Positions 42,447 to 53,300 of a stretch of 64,000 nucleotides of DNA are shown here, in pieces; within the stretch, counting starts at the first letter, position 1; every line of letters starts with the position of its first letter. The notes under the pieces were generated by a model, which had not been told where the DNA came from, made no database searches, and was given only the letters and a program-made list of their open reading frames with translations. The stretch is from NCBI GenBank assembly GCA_029204225.1, contig CM055109.1:24330422-24394421 (forward strand). The letters run 5' to 3'. Made by a program: the position numbers and the translations under genes. This stretch comes from Diphasiastrum complanatum (taxonomy: Eukaryota > Streptophyta > Lycopodiopsida > Lycopodiales > Lycopodiaceae).

Positions 42447-43360
42447 TTGGATTATTCTCCTACTAATTGACTAATCGATTTCTAATCTTCATCCACTTAA
42501 TTATCCAGACCTGCAGTATTCTTCTTGTTTCTACATAGTCTGCAGAACTACTCGCAAATGGCTCACAGGTGGCTCCCACGTTTATTGACATCATTGACAA
42601 ACTTCAAAGACTTCGGGCACTTCGGTGACTTTGGAGACTTCGGCCACTTCGACAAATTACGCCACTTCGGCCATGTCTGTTGATTGACAGTTAACGTTCC
42701 ACTCATATTGAACCTAAAGACTTGCTCTGACCTAATAGCAAGTAAATTTCCAAAAATTACCAATTGGATGGATGCATGCCAGCTCACTATGGCCCATTGG
42801 TCATTATGATCTACGGCCTAATTAGTTTTCCTACTATTGGAAGTTGTTGCATTTTCTTAGTATAAATAGTTGATCATACTTCTATGTTTTCATGTGATGA
42901 TGATTGATAGACATATCAATTGAAGTAATTGTTAGCATCCCTCTCAAGCTTTCAAGTTTGGACACTCTTGAGTATTCTAGCTCAATTATTAGAGTTGATT
43001 TAGAGTTTGCTATTGCGCTTACTGCTTATTAATAGAAGTGCTTAATTCAGACATATTATGCATTTTTTCAGAAATAGCTTAGAGTACGTGGCTTCGATCT
43101 GTAATCTAATTGTGCTCATTTGCATTCTAATTTGTTTTCTTACTGAATCAATCAATCTTTTTATTGCAATCGATATATGTCAGTATGTATGCCTCTCTAT
43201 AGCACTTTGTAAATGATAATTGTCTGATTATTCAATGCTTTATGTTTGGCTACATAGTCACTTAGTTGCTAGCAATTTTGAAGTTAGTTGCTAAAGATTG
43301 AACGTGATTTCTATCACTACTTTTTGTTCAATATTGATAGGCGTGGTCATGCACAGGAAA
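42447..43360 (+). mobile_element. copia 3-prime LTR (about 900 bp)
   Basis: Starts TGTTGGATTATTCTCC after the PPT. A TATA box TAGTATAAATAG lies near 42858-42870, followed by the R/U5 text shared with 31740-32400. It carries a 9-bp minisatellite at 42601-42672. The end is estimated from loss of homology after GGTCATGCACA (43344-43354). Confidence 0.75.
42601..42672. repeat. 9-bp minisatellite, eight units
   Basis: Eight consecutive 9-mers of the form ACTTCGGCC/ACTTCGGTG/ACTTTGGAG, each with zero to four changes. It is CpG-rich within an AT-rich LTR U3. The antisense frame reads as a K-S-P-K-like repeat, which is a by-product. Confidence 0.92.
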
Positions 43361-43399
43361 GAAGGTTCATTTCGCTACACTCGATGAAGTCGTCTACCT

Positions 43400-43800
43400 A
43401 CTTCGACTTTGTCGAATTGCTTTCTCTCATCTCATCACCTCTTTCCAACACTTTCCGATGTGGTAGTCATGGATTCGACATGTATTGCAACAATGTGCTC
43501 ACTATGTATGCAAGATTAGGTCGTCTATAGATCATGGCATACATGATGAACACAATTATTGACTAGTAGTCATGGATTTCACATGTATTGCAACAATTTG
43601 CTCACTTTGTATGCAAGATCTGGTCATCTACACATTTCTTACTGTTGTGCTTCAGTCTTCGGAGACATGTCATTCAATTGGTTGAATCATGGATCCATGG
43701 GTGAGTCTATCAACTTCTAGTCTTCCATGTACTATCTATGAAGTACATTGACTAGATATTTTTCCTGGATTATGGTGATCTATCTCTCATGATTTCCATC
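43400..43800. repeat. dispersed repeat, inverted homologue at 50525-50870
   Basis: GTAGTCATGGATT(C/T)(G/C)ACATGTATTGCAACAAT occurs twice (43461 and 43568), followed by TCAGTCTTCGGAGACATG, ATGGATCCAT and TTCCATGTACTATCTATGAAG. The complement of 50525-50870 has the same order, including the double occurrence. Confidence 0.8.
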
Positions 43801-43829
43801 CCGAGTAGGTAGTGCACTAGGCTCAAATT

Positions 43830-44795
43830 AGTAGTTGATTAAAATTGTTGATGATTAATGAATCATCGACATATAATGCGAACATACTATAAAGATATCC
43901 CTATAGCTAACATGATAGAGATTCATTTTTTTTTCATGTAGCATAGACATCCGAACACTCAAAGTTGCTTCATAATCGACTTGTAGCCATAGTTGGCTTC
44001 CAAAGGATTCTTCAAGTCAACTACATTAGTGCTTCTATAAATTTGCAGATGGCAAGTGGTAGAGACTGCTTTTGCTCAAAATCTTTTGGATAGTTGAGCA
44101 TTTGTGAGCATTGTTTGTGTTGCATCTACTAATGTTTTGTTCTTTCGTTTGGATAATCCATTCTATAGTGCGATGTAGCTGATGGTGAACTTATGATGCA
44201 TGTTGCACAAAGATAGATAATCCGACATTTTGTCATACATTTATTCTCCCCCACAATTGGTGCATAGAATCTTGATCTTCTAACGAGTTTGAGTTGCAAT
44301 AAACTACTTGAATTCTTTGGAGCAGTTGAATGCCTTGAACTTGTTTTTATGAAAATTGATCTGGTAAATCTGAAATTATCATCTACAAAAGTGATAAATA
44401 TAGTGCATAACCAAGAGACTGTATGCTCATAGGGCCACACAGATCACTATGTATCGATTCAAGAATAGATTTAGCTCTAATGGCTTGTCCTTTTGAAGAT
44501 CTTGATCTAGGTTGTTTCTCTAATAAGCACATTTAAGAGATGATTCAAGTGTCTATGGAGGTACCATTATTACATATATCCTTGACAATACTTTGCCATC
44601 CTTTGTAAAAGATAGAATTCATGTTTATACTTGTGTCCAAATCTTCTAATGCCATAATTGGGCATTAAAATTACTCACATTTGTAGAAAGTGCATATTCA
44701 TGACTCAAGATTACAAATTTCGTTCTTTGTTTGTAAGGAGAATTTCTATAGATTTTTTTTATCCATAATGGTACCAACATTTGTCTAGAATTAAT
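43830..44795 (-). pseudogene. copia pre-integrase/integrase fragment, dispersed copy
   Basis: Homologous to the copia part of the 1444-bp unit (11690-12555), without the other two unit components. The minus strand reads SNAQL near 44650-44680, then integrase text around 44129-44440 (ITFVDDNFRFT, FYAPIVGENK). It has a 70-bp insertion near 43862-43945 relative to the array. This is the closest thing in the window to the parent of the array's copia part. Confidence 0.75.
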
Positions 44796-44796
44796 A

Positions 44797-44870
44797 GATC
44801 TTGATAATAGATAATAAATTAAGATCGGAGATCTTGATAATAGACGATAAATTCATTATCAAGATCCCTA
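44797..44870. repeat. short direct plus inverted repeat
   Basis: AGATCTTGATAATAGA(T/C)(A/G)ATAAATT occurs twice in tandem (about 44797 and 44830) and is followed by the inverted TTATCAAGATC, which can form a hairpin. Confidence 0.7.
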
Positions 44871-45731
44871 GACAATTTTTTAAACAAAGCTCTCTAGTCT
44901 TGATTTGTGATCTATAAATTCTTTCTTAATTTTGGTGCATAAAATACACCATCAAATAATCTGGAAATATTATATGGAAATTGAAGCCGAATAGTTTGTA
45001 CTCAAGATTTTAGGTTATGGACCCGAGAATACTATTCTCCGATCTGCTCATTTTGCTTTGTATGCAACTTACATAGAATTATGTCAAGAAAAGGAAAATG
45101 CATATCTTTTGGATCCATTTGCAAGAAGACAATTTCTCCACGACAACAAAATGCAACTAGTATTAGAAAAAGAAAATGAAGATGGCAAGGAGATATAAAT
45201 ATATTCAATTATTTGGAAATGTATTTTGTTTCCAAAACAAATTACAAATATATAGTACAATGTTGTGTCTATCAACCTACCTCCCTTGATATATAAATTT
45301 ACATGCCTTTATGAACTTGATGTAATTTGTAGATTTTTTTTGATGTCGTATTTGTGCTCGTCAATAGAACCATTGAAATAGCTAAAGAATATATCTGTGT
45401 CTACCATTGAGGCCACCATGTTGTGTGTTTTTATGAAATGCTGCTCTTGCTTGCCAATGAGATTTTTCCATCCCTTGTGAAGACCATATACTCAAACTTT
45501 CATGATTTTCTGCTAAGGATATGGAATGATGTTGCAATATGTGCTGCAAAATATCATCAATTTCTATCAAAAGGTAAACTTAAAAAAAAAAAAACAAAAT
45601 GATATTTGTTTTTAAATGCTTACCATGTAATGCATGATATGATCCTCTCTCTGAGCCACTTCAACTGCATCTACAAACTCAGCACAATGTTTCTGGAGTA
45701 GTAGCAAGTCATTGGTTGAAAATATTTCCTT
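44871..45731. other. no recognisable gene
   Basis: Only short frames. A minus-strand frame 45382-45570 could be upstream of the unknown gene at 45732-46299 but has no motif. Confidence 0.4.
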
Positions 45732-46299
45732 TCATAATATTTTAACCATATCATCTGATTTTGTCCATACTTCAATTATCATTACCCTTGTTACTCCATC
45801 ATGAACAAAATCTTGAGTAGTAGCTACGATGTCTCTCCAAACTGAGTAACGCGTCTTAGATGAGTTTCCTGAATGGTTAGATAAAAATCTTTGTGCCTTT
45901 ACACCGCCAATGCATGGCTTGCAAGGTACATTTTCTTTTTTTCTCGAAAGCCTTAAGTCCTTTTGTATATCAACATGTCCTTTATAGAGATCTACTTTAG
46001 ACAACACATCTTCTAATCTAGAAATAGCCTCCTTGGAAGATGATTTTGGCTTTGTGTTCCAAGCATATAATATGTGACAATACACAAGCTTTTCGATTAT
46101 TCTAACCTCAACATGGAGAGTGCAAATATGTACATTTTGTAGAGGAATTGGCAAAAAAGGATTTCCAATTTGGATCCTCTTTGTCTCTTGTTATTCTTGT
46201 ATTCTTGGTCATGTCATTTGATGATTTCATACAATATAAACATGGATTTTTGGAGGTTGGTCCATGGGAAACGTTGAACTTACATTTTAAAGATTTCAA
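45732..46299 (-). pseudogene. unrecognised gene fragment, one frameshift
   Basis: Two overlapping minus-strand frames join by a frameshift near 46108-46154. The first (46108-46299) contains GPTSKNPCLYCMKSS, with a C-x2-C pair, and KEDPNWKSFF. The second (45732-46154) contains CTLHVEVRIIEKLVYCHILY, KEAISRLEDVLSKVDLYKGH, NVPCKPCIGGVKAQRFLSN and WRDIVATTQDFVHDGVTRV. Composition and length make this a real former coding sequence, possibly from a large DNA transposon, but I recognise no family. Confidence 0.45.
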
Positions 46300-46639
46300 A
46301 TCACCCCAAATGCCACTCTACCTTGAAGTCTCCTATTCCAGGTACATTGAAAAGTTCTTCATATTTGGAGATGGTGAGCGCAAAACCGAAATAAGAAAAC
46401 CGAGATCAAGCTACGCTTCTTGGGTCTTGATTATGTTCTAGAAAGAAGGGGAGAAAATATGTTGTTTGTCAATGGGGTTCTGTCATATTACATCACGGAG
46501 AGTATATGGCGCTCTCTTTCACATCGATTGGTGAGAATTACTATCTTGAACGGAGAAGCGGTTTTTATCAAGGGGTATCGAGAGATTTTCCCACCAGTAG
46601 GGGCAACAGGCAGTGTCATGAGTTAACCATAAGTGCTTG
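46300..46639. other. host sequence left of the small LTR element, possible gene remnant
   Basis: A plus-strand frame (46420-46626) reads LERRGENMLFVNGVLSYYI and RITILNGEAVFIKGYREIF before a stop. It has protein-like composition and may continue after the inserted element at 47791. Not recognised. Confidence 0.35.
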
Positions 46640-46644
46640 ATAAG
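46640..46644. repeat. target-site duplication ATAAG (left)
   Basis: Repeated at 47786-47790. Confidence 0.9.
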
Positions 46645-46870
46645 TGATACATTTCAGAGATCACTCAGGAGGAGAGGGAGAGAGATAGAGCGTAGAGAGA
46701 CACATGTTAACTACATGCTTTATTAAATGATTATTAATTATTGAGAGAAGAGTGAACTGCCCATACATAGAGAGAGAGACAATTGGTCAAACCGTCATGT
46801 GACGTTTGGCGACCCTCTCACTTTAACTAGTTAATTTGTCGTGTGAATGCGTACATTATTGTTTTTAACA
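46645..46870 (-). repeat. 3-prime LTR of the small element (226 bp)
   Basis: In minus orientation it begins TGTTAAAAACAATAAT and ends GAAATGTATCA. It contains AGAGAGAGAC runs and the text GAGTGAACTGCCCATACATAG. Confidence 0.9.
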
Positions 46871-46879
46871 CTCCCACTT
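46871..46879 (-). promoter_or_regulatory. polypurine tract of the small element
   Basis: Minus-strand AAGTGGGAG adjacent to the 3-prime LTR. Confidence 0.85.
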
Positions 46880-47545
46880 AATGGAGCATTCACAATCTAT
46901 TCATGCTACTTATATCATATGAAATGATCATATTTAGATCTTATTTAGTTAAGAACTACTATATTTATTTTGACATTGCTGTCACTGCTCCCACTTCATG
47001 TGAAAGCACATTGGTTTTGTTTTGATCTTGTGTTTTAATGGTCTATATCTCTGGACTACAAGAAATTCATGTGGGCTATGCTGGAAATGTCAGTGCTTTC
47101 AAAATATCTGCACACGGCCTCTTATCCAGCTTTCTGACATCTGCAAGAAGGTCCACTTTGATCACTAGCTTGTATATTTGTTGCTTGGTTCAGCAACTTG
47201 ATTTGATCATGCTCCTCTTTGGTCTATGCTTTTGAACTGCATCTTCATGTGGACTGTGGTAGAAGACATCTCTTCCTTCACCTGCACATGGGCTTTGCTT
47301 CAATTCAGCTTTCTGGCATCTTCAAAGAGCTAGCGTTGATCAATGTTTTATTCAGTAGTTGCTTGTTTCAGCAACTTTCACTTGTTCTGTATCAGATATG
47401 ATTGCCTTCTCTTCTTCATGTTCGTTGTTTTTTAGCATATTTGGCATTAAGAGGACAAGAGAACCAGGGCTGGTTTCAGACATTTCTTCTATGCACGAGT
47501 TCTGACTAGAAGCAAAGAGAGGCCTGCGTAGGATCAAGATTCATT

Positions 47546-47559
47546 CCGCTCTGATACCA
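47546..47559 (-). promoter_or_regulatory. primer-binding site of the small element
   Basis: Minus-strand TGGTATCAGAGCGG, matching initiator tRNA-Met, directly adjacent to the 5-prime LTR. Confidence 0.9.
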
Positions 47560-47785
47560 TATTACATTTCGGAGATCACGCAGGAGGAGAGGGGGAGAGA
47601 TAAAGTGGAGAGAGACACACGTTAACTACATGCTTTACTAACTGATTATCAATTAATGAGAGAAGAGTGAACTGCCCATACATAGAGAGAGAAAATTGGT
47701 CGAATCGTCATATGACGTTTGGGGACCCTCTCACTTTAACTAGTTAGTTAGTCATGTGTGAATGCATAAATTATTGTTTTTAGCA
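47560..47785 (-). repeat. 5-prime LTR of the small element (226 bp)
   Basis: Same length as the other LTR. In minus orientation it begins TGCTAAAAACAATAAT; its internal-side end has decayed to GAAATGTAATA instead of ...TCA. Confidence 0.9.
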
Positions 47786-47790
47786 ATAAG
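47786..47790. repeat. target-site duplication ATAAG (right)
   Basis: Matches 46640-46644. Confidence 0.9.
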
Positions 47791-48280
47791 TTCATACTAG
47801 AGAATCATATCATCAACCGCTTAGACAAGGGAATGCTTCTGCCAGTGAACCTGTCAGTGTCTGAGGAGAAACTACTAAAGGGTTTGAACATGGTGGGTTT
47901 GTTCTTGCAAACAAAAGGAGTGCACTCGGTTTATCCTACCCTTTTTAGCCTAACTGGAGCAATCCTGGAGTTCAACACATGGCTCTGAGTTGCGCTTTAC
48001 AGCAACAACAATGTGCTTTTCTGCCACATGATGCACCCAGTATGTGACAAACTACTACTTTCACTGAGCGTCTTCGTCTACTCTACAGGAAGCTTTGTGG
48101 AGAACTTGAAGCCTTCCAACAACATAGGATGGAAGGTGGTTAGAGGTGAGATCTGTGTGGTCCTCGATGCAGCGTTTGGTGGGCTGTGCTGATTTTGATA
48201 TGAGTAACTTTTTCCATTCTGGTTGTGAAGACAATGAAATAGTGTCATATCATCAAACCTTCTATCACAAAAACATTGAG
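47791..48280 (+). pseudogene. unrecognised protein-like frames, possible continuation of 46420-46626
   Basis: The plus strand reads RLDKGMLLPVNLSVSEEKLL, KGLNMVGLFLQTKGVHSVY and PTLFSLTGAILEFNTWL before a stop. After a frame change come SVFVYSTGSFVENLKPSNNI, GWKVVRGEI and VVLDAAFGGLC. GC content and composition are gene-like compared with the surroundings. I do not recognise the protein. It is broken by stops and by the 1141-bp element upstream. Confidence 0.4.
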
Positions 48281-49770
48281 GTATTCAGATGTTCCTTCTA
48301 TCAGCAAAAGAATTAACAGCTCCTCAGTCAGCGATGGAGAGCAGCCACAGACCTCCTCTGTCACTCATAAGGAGCGTTCACAGATGTTCTAGCTATTTCT
48401 ACGATGGAAGACATACCTCTCTCTCTCAGAATTCAAGAAACGTTCACAGATGTTTTAAATGTTTGTCTCTCTCTCTAGACAAACTTAGATCAAGATTCAT
48501 TCAATGAGAACTTCTTTCAAACACCTCTCTAGCAGCGATAGACCAGAAGTGAAATATAGGTTTGATTGTAGGATGATCCATTCTCAGAAGTGGACAGAAA
48601 AAGCAGCAAAAGTAATGCCCAAAATCTTATTACAGATGTAGTTGATCTCTTGAATGAGGCTAGAATTTTCTGATGCATACTACACTCACCAAATCTTCAC
48701 ATCAATACTCAATAATGCACATGAAGGTTAACTTGAAAAACCCTCTCCCTACTTTGATGAAAGTATTTTGACACTACTCAAAAGAGATACAGTTGAATGA
48801 TTATGATGGATAATTGCTTCCTCTCATAAGTGACTCAATGATAGATGATGGAGACTCCTCATAACTATTTCCCTTCTCATAAGACTCAAAATATAGAATG
48901 AATCCTAGGAGATGGGAGGATTTGCCACCTTCTAATGAAGCCAAAGTGGTAGTTACCTCATAATCACACCATAAAGACCTTTTTGCTCATAAAGACCTTT
49001 TTGCTCATTGCCCATGTGCTTTGGTCATCTATCTTTTATTTTCAATTAAGTGTTCTTGTCAATTTCCCATTTTTCGTTCTCTTTTTGAAAGGCAAGACCC
49101 CCCTTGTACTTTGGTCAAGGGTCTTTAAGGTCATGGTCTCCTCTCGTCTTTTATACAAGGGGAGACTTTTCATTTTTCTTACTTTCTCTCTTTTCGTTTT
49201 GCCAAGTTGAAATGTCCCATAGTACTTGCAGTGAGTCACACCCTTTTAAGAATGTTCTTGTTTTTGGAAGGTTGCACTTTGTCTTTCAAGGTCTCGTCCT
49301 TTGGTCCCAATATCATTTAGAATGAGGTTTGTGTCTTTTCTTGGATTGCTGGTCTTTTTCCTAGATGAGTTTTGTCGGTGATTTGCTCAGGAACTGCTGC
49401 TATTAGGCTGATGTCGATTCTCTTTGAGTTCTTCAGTCTTAGATTTTTCTTTTTTGGGTCTCAAGGAAAAGGATGTTCTACAAAATCTCATATATCTTTT
49501 TATATTAATAAAAATCTGAGGTTACATAGATGAAATCGGGTGTACATCAACTGAAATAAAAACTTTATGGCCAATTCTAAGGCGACTTTATTTAAAAAAT
49601 CTGTAGTTATTTTTGGGCAAACTGGGACCCTTTTGGCATGGGCTATACTGGCCAAATATACGCTGGTCACACACTGATTTACTCAACTTATTTAAGAAAC
49701 CATAGAAGATATTTTATAAAACTTTGAAAATTAGCTTGATTTTATGTGCTAAAAAAATCGGCTAACACTT
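48281..49770. other. no recognisable gene
   Basis: Contains a duplicated GTTCACAGATGTT text near 48370 and 48440 with CTCTCTCTC runs, a direct repeat TAAAGACCTTTTTGCTCAT (48973 and 48988), and hydrophobic but motif-free frames at 48983-49325. Confidence 0.45.
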
Positions 49771-49772
49771 AT

Positions 49773-50148
49773 GATGGCGTTGCATCTGATGAACTGCTCA
49801 AAATAGATTGGCATATTTACAAAGGCAAGACTAGCCCCATGTCATGATATCTCATCGCCCAAGCCTCCACTTGGCAAGAGACAAATGCAGATCAAATTCA
49901 CAAATGACAGGTAGACACTCAATAACATGTCTGACAATAGATCAGTTTAAGCAACAAATACTAAAGAGCTCAACCATGAAACAAGAATTTTCCAAGTACA
50001 TCCAACCCATTTGCTATGATTGATCATTGTGTGATGTGCATTGCACAATACTTTGAAAAGTCAAACTATGAGTCTATATGAAAATTGGCCTCAATTGTCA
50101 AATATACAAATATGACCAAAATAACAAAACTAGTTAAAATCTTTCACA
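49773..50148 (-). repeat. probable copia LTR sequence, homologue of 33225-33505
   Basis: On the minus strand an LTR appears to begin TGTGAAAGATTTTAACTAG at 50148 just after a PPT. 49773-50052 matches 33225-33505. Confidence 0.6.
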
Positions 50149-50395
50149 CTCCCTCTTCAACTAGTTTAAGCATAGACTTTGAAAACACTCCAAGAGAAGT
50201 CTTGTGCTTTATGAACAAGTCAATTCCTAATGCTTTGGTGAAGATATCACCTACACATTCCCTTGAGGACACATTTTGAAGCTCTACCTCTTTTGACATA
50301 ACTTGCTCTCTTACAAAATGATATGCCACCTCAATATGACATGAAGAATCACATAGAATGTAAATGAGATGATTCCTCCATGCTATCAACTTTGA
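50149..50395 (-). pseudogene. copia RNase H C-terminal end and PPT
   Basis: The minus strand reads HIEVAYHFVREQVMSKEVEL, QNVSSRECVGDIFTKALG and LKLVEEGV, then a stop and the purine run GAAGAGGGAG (50149-50158). This is the last part of copia pol; DIFTKALG is the family signature. The upstream RNase H core is reduced to a few residues. Confidence 0.8.
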
Positions 50396-50524
50396 ATATT
50401 ATGGAAAATTATAGCAACCAAACAATAAATGTGAGTGATCAATCATGGCTTGCTTATCTTCTCCTTCTTTGTCCTTTCTTACCATGTACCCACCATGAAA
50501 CTCCATGAATGAGCCTCCATCTCC
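50396..50524. other. unassigned
   Basis: Short spacer between the copia fragment and the inverted repeat. Nothing seen. Confidence 0.4.
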
Positions 50525-50870
50525 ATCTTGCTTCACCGGTCAATGTACTTCATAGGTATCACATGTAAGACTACAAGTTGATAGACTCACATATGGATCC
50601 ATGATTCAAGCTATTGAATGACATGTCCACGAAGACTGAAGCACAACAAAAAGAAATGTGTATATGACCTGATCTAGTGTACAAAGTGAGCAAATTGTTG
50701 CAATACATGTCAAATCCATGACTACTAGTTAATAACTGTGTTCATCATGTATGCCATGATCTACAGATCACCTAATCTTGCATACACAGAGCTCACATTA
50801 TTGCAATACATGTCAAATCCATGACTACCACATTGGAAAGTTCTACAAACAGCATTTGATGTACATACAG
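50525..50870. repeat. dispersed repeat, inverted homologue of 43400-43800
   Basis: Matches the complement of 43440-43770, including two copies of ATTGCAACAAT/ATTGCAATA...GTCAAATCCATGACTAC. Confidence 0.8.
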
Positions 50871-50879
50871 GCCATAAAG

Positions 50880-51117
50880 CACTATGTGTTATGATAGATA
50901 TTCCAAAAATGCACCAGTTCTAAATGCCTATTCAGACTCAAACTGGATTGGAAAAGTGGATATTAGAAAATCCACCTTTGGCTACTTGTGCTTTCTTGTA
51001 GGAGGACCAATTCTATGGAACAATCAAAAGCAAGAATGCATTTCCTTGTCCGTTATTGAGTCCGAATATGTTGCATCCATTTGTATAGTAAAGGACATTA
51101 TTTGGCTTCGATGATAA
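50880..51117 (+). pseudogene. copia RNase H fragment
   Basis: Open 76-aa plus-strand frame: APVLNAYSDSNWIGKVDIRK, STFGYLCFLVGGPILWNNQK, QECISLSVIESEYVAS. The first catalytic Asp motif (YSDSNW) and SVIESEY are present. It is cut at both ends. Confidence 0.85.
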
Positions 51118-51179
51118 CTCCAAGATTTGAAATCTCAACCCACTAACTCGCTAAACACATTTAAGTTAGATTTCATTTT

Positions 51180-52215
51180 CTTACTCTTCACCTAAATTCA
51201 TTTTCCAAGAACTCCTATACAAATACTCACTCTCTAGAACACCCTATAGAAATGAACTATTATATAAATTAATCTCCAATTTTACAAGCATTATTTTTTT
51301 GGCTTGACATTAGCCTAAATGGCTTGGTGAACTTTAGTTCTCCAAAACCCATACTTAAATGATACTTATCACCTCTTTTTGACATGCATGTAGTGGAATT
51401 CGTGCTGTTAATTTTCTCTAGCAAGGATGTGAGGTTCATTTATGGGTATTCAAGTCTATGTAACAAAAGGACTGCCATGGAAATTCTCCAATGCGAGGCC
51501 TTATCATGGTCTATGTTATGGTAAGTATTTATAGGTTAGATTAATTTCAAATTTTTGACTTAATTTATTGTATTATGTTTTTGTTAAGCATTAACTAATG
51601 AAATTATTGACTCTTCAATTTAGATTTGTGAATTTGATTATATTCCAATATCACAATTAGATTTAGCCATTGGTGGAGGGCACAATTATCCAACATGGAA
51701 GTGAATCTGCATTAATGAAAACAAGCACGTAGCATCCATGCATGAAAAAAAGCAAACAATTTTTTTCCGTTGGTGCATGCTTGATTCCACGTAGTTCTTC
51801 TTCCTATTGTGCCCTTGCATGCTCGAATCTAGAAATCTGACAACTGAATTATTTGAAAATGTATTTGTATTGTTTATGATAGTGTCTTCTTGTGGAGGAT
51901 GTATCCAAGTTGTTTTCTATATTGGATGAAGAATTGATCGAGTTTCCAATGATGTGTCTTGAAGTCTACATGCTTGATGGTTGGCAAAGATTATCTAAAA
52001 TTGTGAATACTAAAAAGTGAATAGCTTGAATATTAATCAAGATTATTGTGAATACTAATCATTATTATAATAAATATTGATCCTGAATACTTGTGAATAT
52101 TGATCGTGACTACTAAAATATTATGAGTACTTGTGATCATGATTATTGTGAATAAGAGCTGTGAATATTTGAGGATCATTGCCTACTTGAACTGCCTTTT
52201 TTTAATTTGTTTCTT
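51180..52215. repeat. duplicated segment C, direct homologue of 54580-55600
   Basis: About 1 kb collinear with 54580-55600: CCTAAATTCATTTTCC(A/G)AG, TTCATTTATGGGTATTCAAG, TTAGCCATTGGTGGAGGGC and TGTGTCTTGAA(G/A). The right part (51925-52200) also matches 35280-35560. It is likely LTR and 3-prime flanking sequence of a copia family, since the RNase H fragment lies just upstream. Confidence 0.8.
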
Positions 52216-52229
52216 TTTGACTTTTTGTG

Positions 52230-52340
52230 GCCAAATATTGACATGCATGGGATTTTTCTGTTTCATGCCAACTTCATCCAAGATCTTCCTCAACCATATG
52301 GCTTCTTGTGCTTCGCTACACATTGGCTTATATTTTGCTT
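52230..52340 (-). pseudogene. copia RNase H fragment
   Basis: The minus strand reads EAKYKPMCSEAQEAIWLRKI then LDEVGMKQ, the E-A-x-Y...A-x-K-E-x-x-W-L region. Short and isolated. Confidence 0.65.
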
Positions 52341-52344
52341 CTGT

Positions 52345-53300
52345 TGTGAATAGAAATAGTCACGACTCCCGTTGCCCAATCATGCACCGCTCTTGCGGCT
52401 CTTAGTGAAGGCCTTCCTAATAAAACTGGGTATACATTTGTCCCTTTTGGGAATCTTAGAACAACAAAATTCAACAAAAATTGTAACCCGTTAATATTTA
52501 CTCGGACTTTCAAGATTTCCCTTATTGGAGAATCCCTTATATGATTAGCCATATGAATGACTATTTGGATCTTATGTAAGGGTATGTATTTTAATTTACT
52601 ATATATGTCTTCAAAGATGATATTTATGCCTGCTCTGCCATCAATCTAGATGCCCCTAATATCAATACCCTAAATGCCAATCTCCAATCTTGGAACAATG
52701 TCCTTTTTCGTAGACTACACAATGGCATTAAGTGATGCTGAAGGTGGCCCTTTTAGTTGTTAATTCTAGGCAACTTAGCATGTATGGACTCTACCAACAA
52801 GTACAATGCAATATGAATTAAGTTTTAATTAACCGACCATTACCTGAAATTTATAATTGCTCACCAAATTTAGAATTTGGTCAGCTACAATGTTGACCAA
52901 TTCTTGATAGGAGTTAGGTCCATGAGACTATTGAAATTGATTCAGAACCTCCTACATAACCCTGGCCATCTAACCCACATCCATATAGATTTTTGTACTT
53001 GGCCCCACATTTTCAAACTACATATATTGCCTCACCATCTACCCTTTGTCTTTGTGATGGGTAACAACTTCAACATCTATCATTGGTGGTTCCTCAACCG
53101 TCACAACTTGTACTGGTGCTTGATGTTCTGGACCATGCACCCTTGCTTGATTCGGTTGTTGATCTGGAATCAAATTTGGATCATTAGAACAATTATTGAT
53201 TTGAGGTGGTGGTAATCCACGCTCCAAATTTTCAACGCACTAGCAGTGGTACATCACACAATTGAAATACGATGCCCCATTTGACTACGTAAATTGCACA
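52345..53300 (-). pseudogene. Ty3/gypsy gag-protease fragment, second copy
   Basis: Homologous to 7150-8120 in the same order. The protease-region frame 52328-52552 reads VNINGLQFLLNFVVLRFPKG, VYPVLLGRPSLRAARAVHDW. The linker 53039-53227 reads HQAPVQVVTVEEPPM, and knuckle text lies near 53240-53290. RT is absent; a copia fragment abuts it at 52340. Confidence 0.75.

Larger units (their letters stand above)
46645..47785 (-). mobile_element. small non-autonomous LTR retrotransposon (1141 bp), complete
   Basis: Two 226-bp LTRs (46645-46870 and 47560-47785) flank a 689-bp interior. The 5-bp duplication ATAAG surrounds it. On the minus strand the right LTR is followed directly by TGGTATCAGAGCGG (PBS, 47546-47559), and the left LTR is preceded by AAGTGGGAG (PPT, complement of 46871-46879). 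The LTRs differ at numerous sites, so the insertion is much older than the copia at 20-26 kb. The interior has no Gag-Pol and consists largely of two diverged tandem copies (about 47125-47215 and 47308-47395). Size is just above classical TRIM elements. Confidence 0.92.

Noticed and set aside
42563-42787. Minus-strand frame with K-S-P-K repeats
   Set aside because: Shadow of the 9-bp minisatellite in the LTR.
48983-49325. Hydrophobic frames resembling membrane segments
   Set aside because: T-rich DNA produces F/L/S runs; overlapping frames on both strands are equally long.
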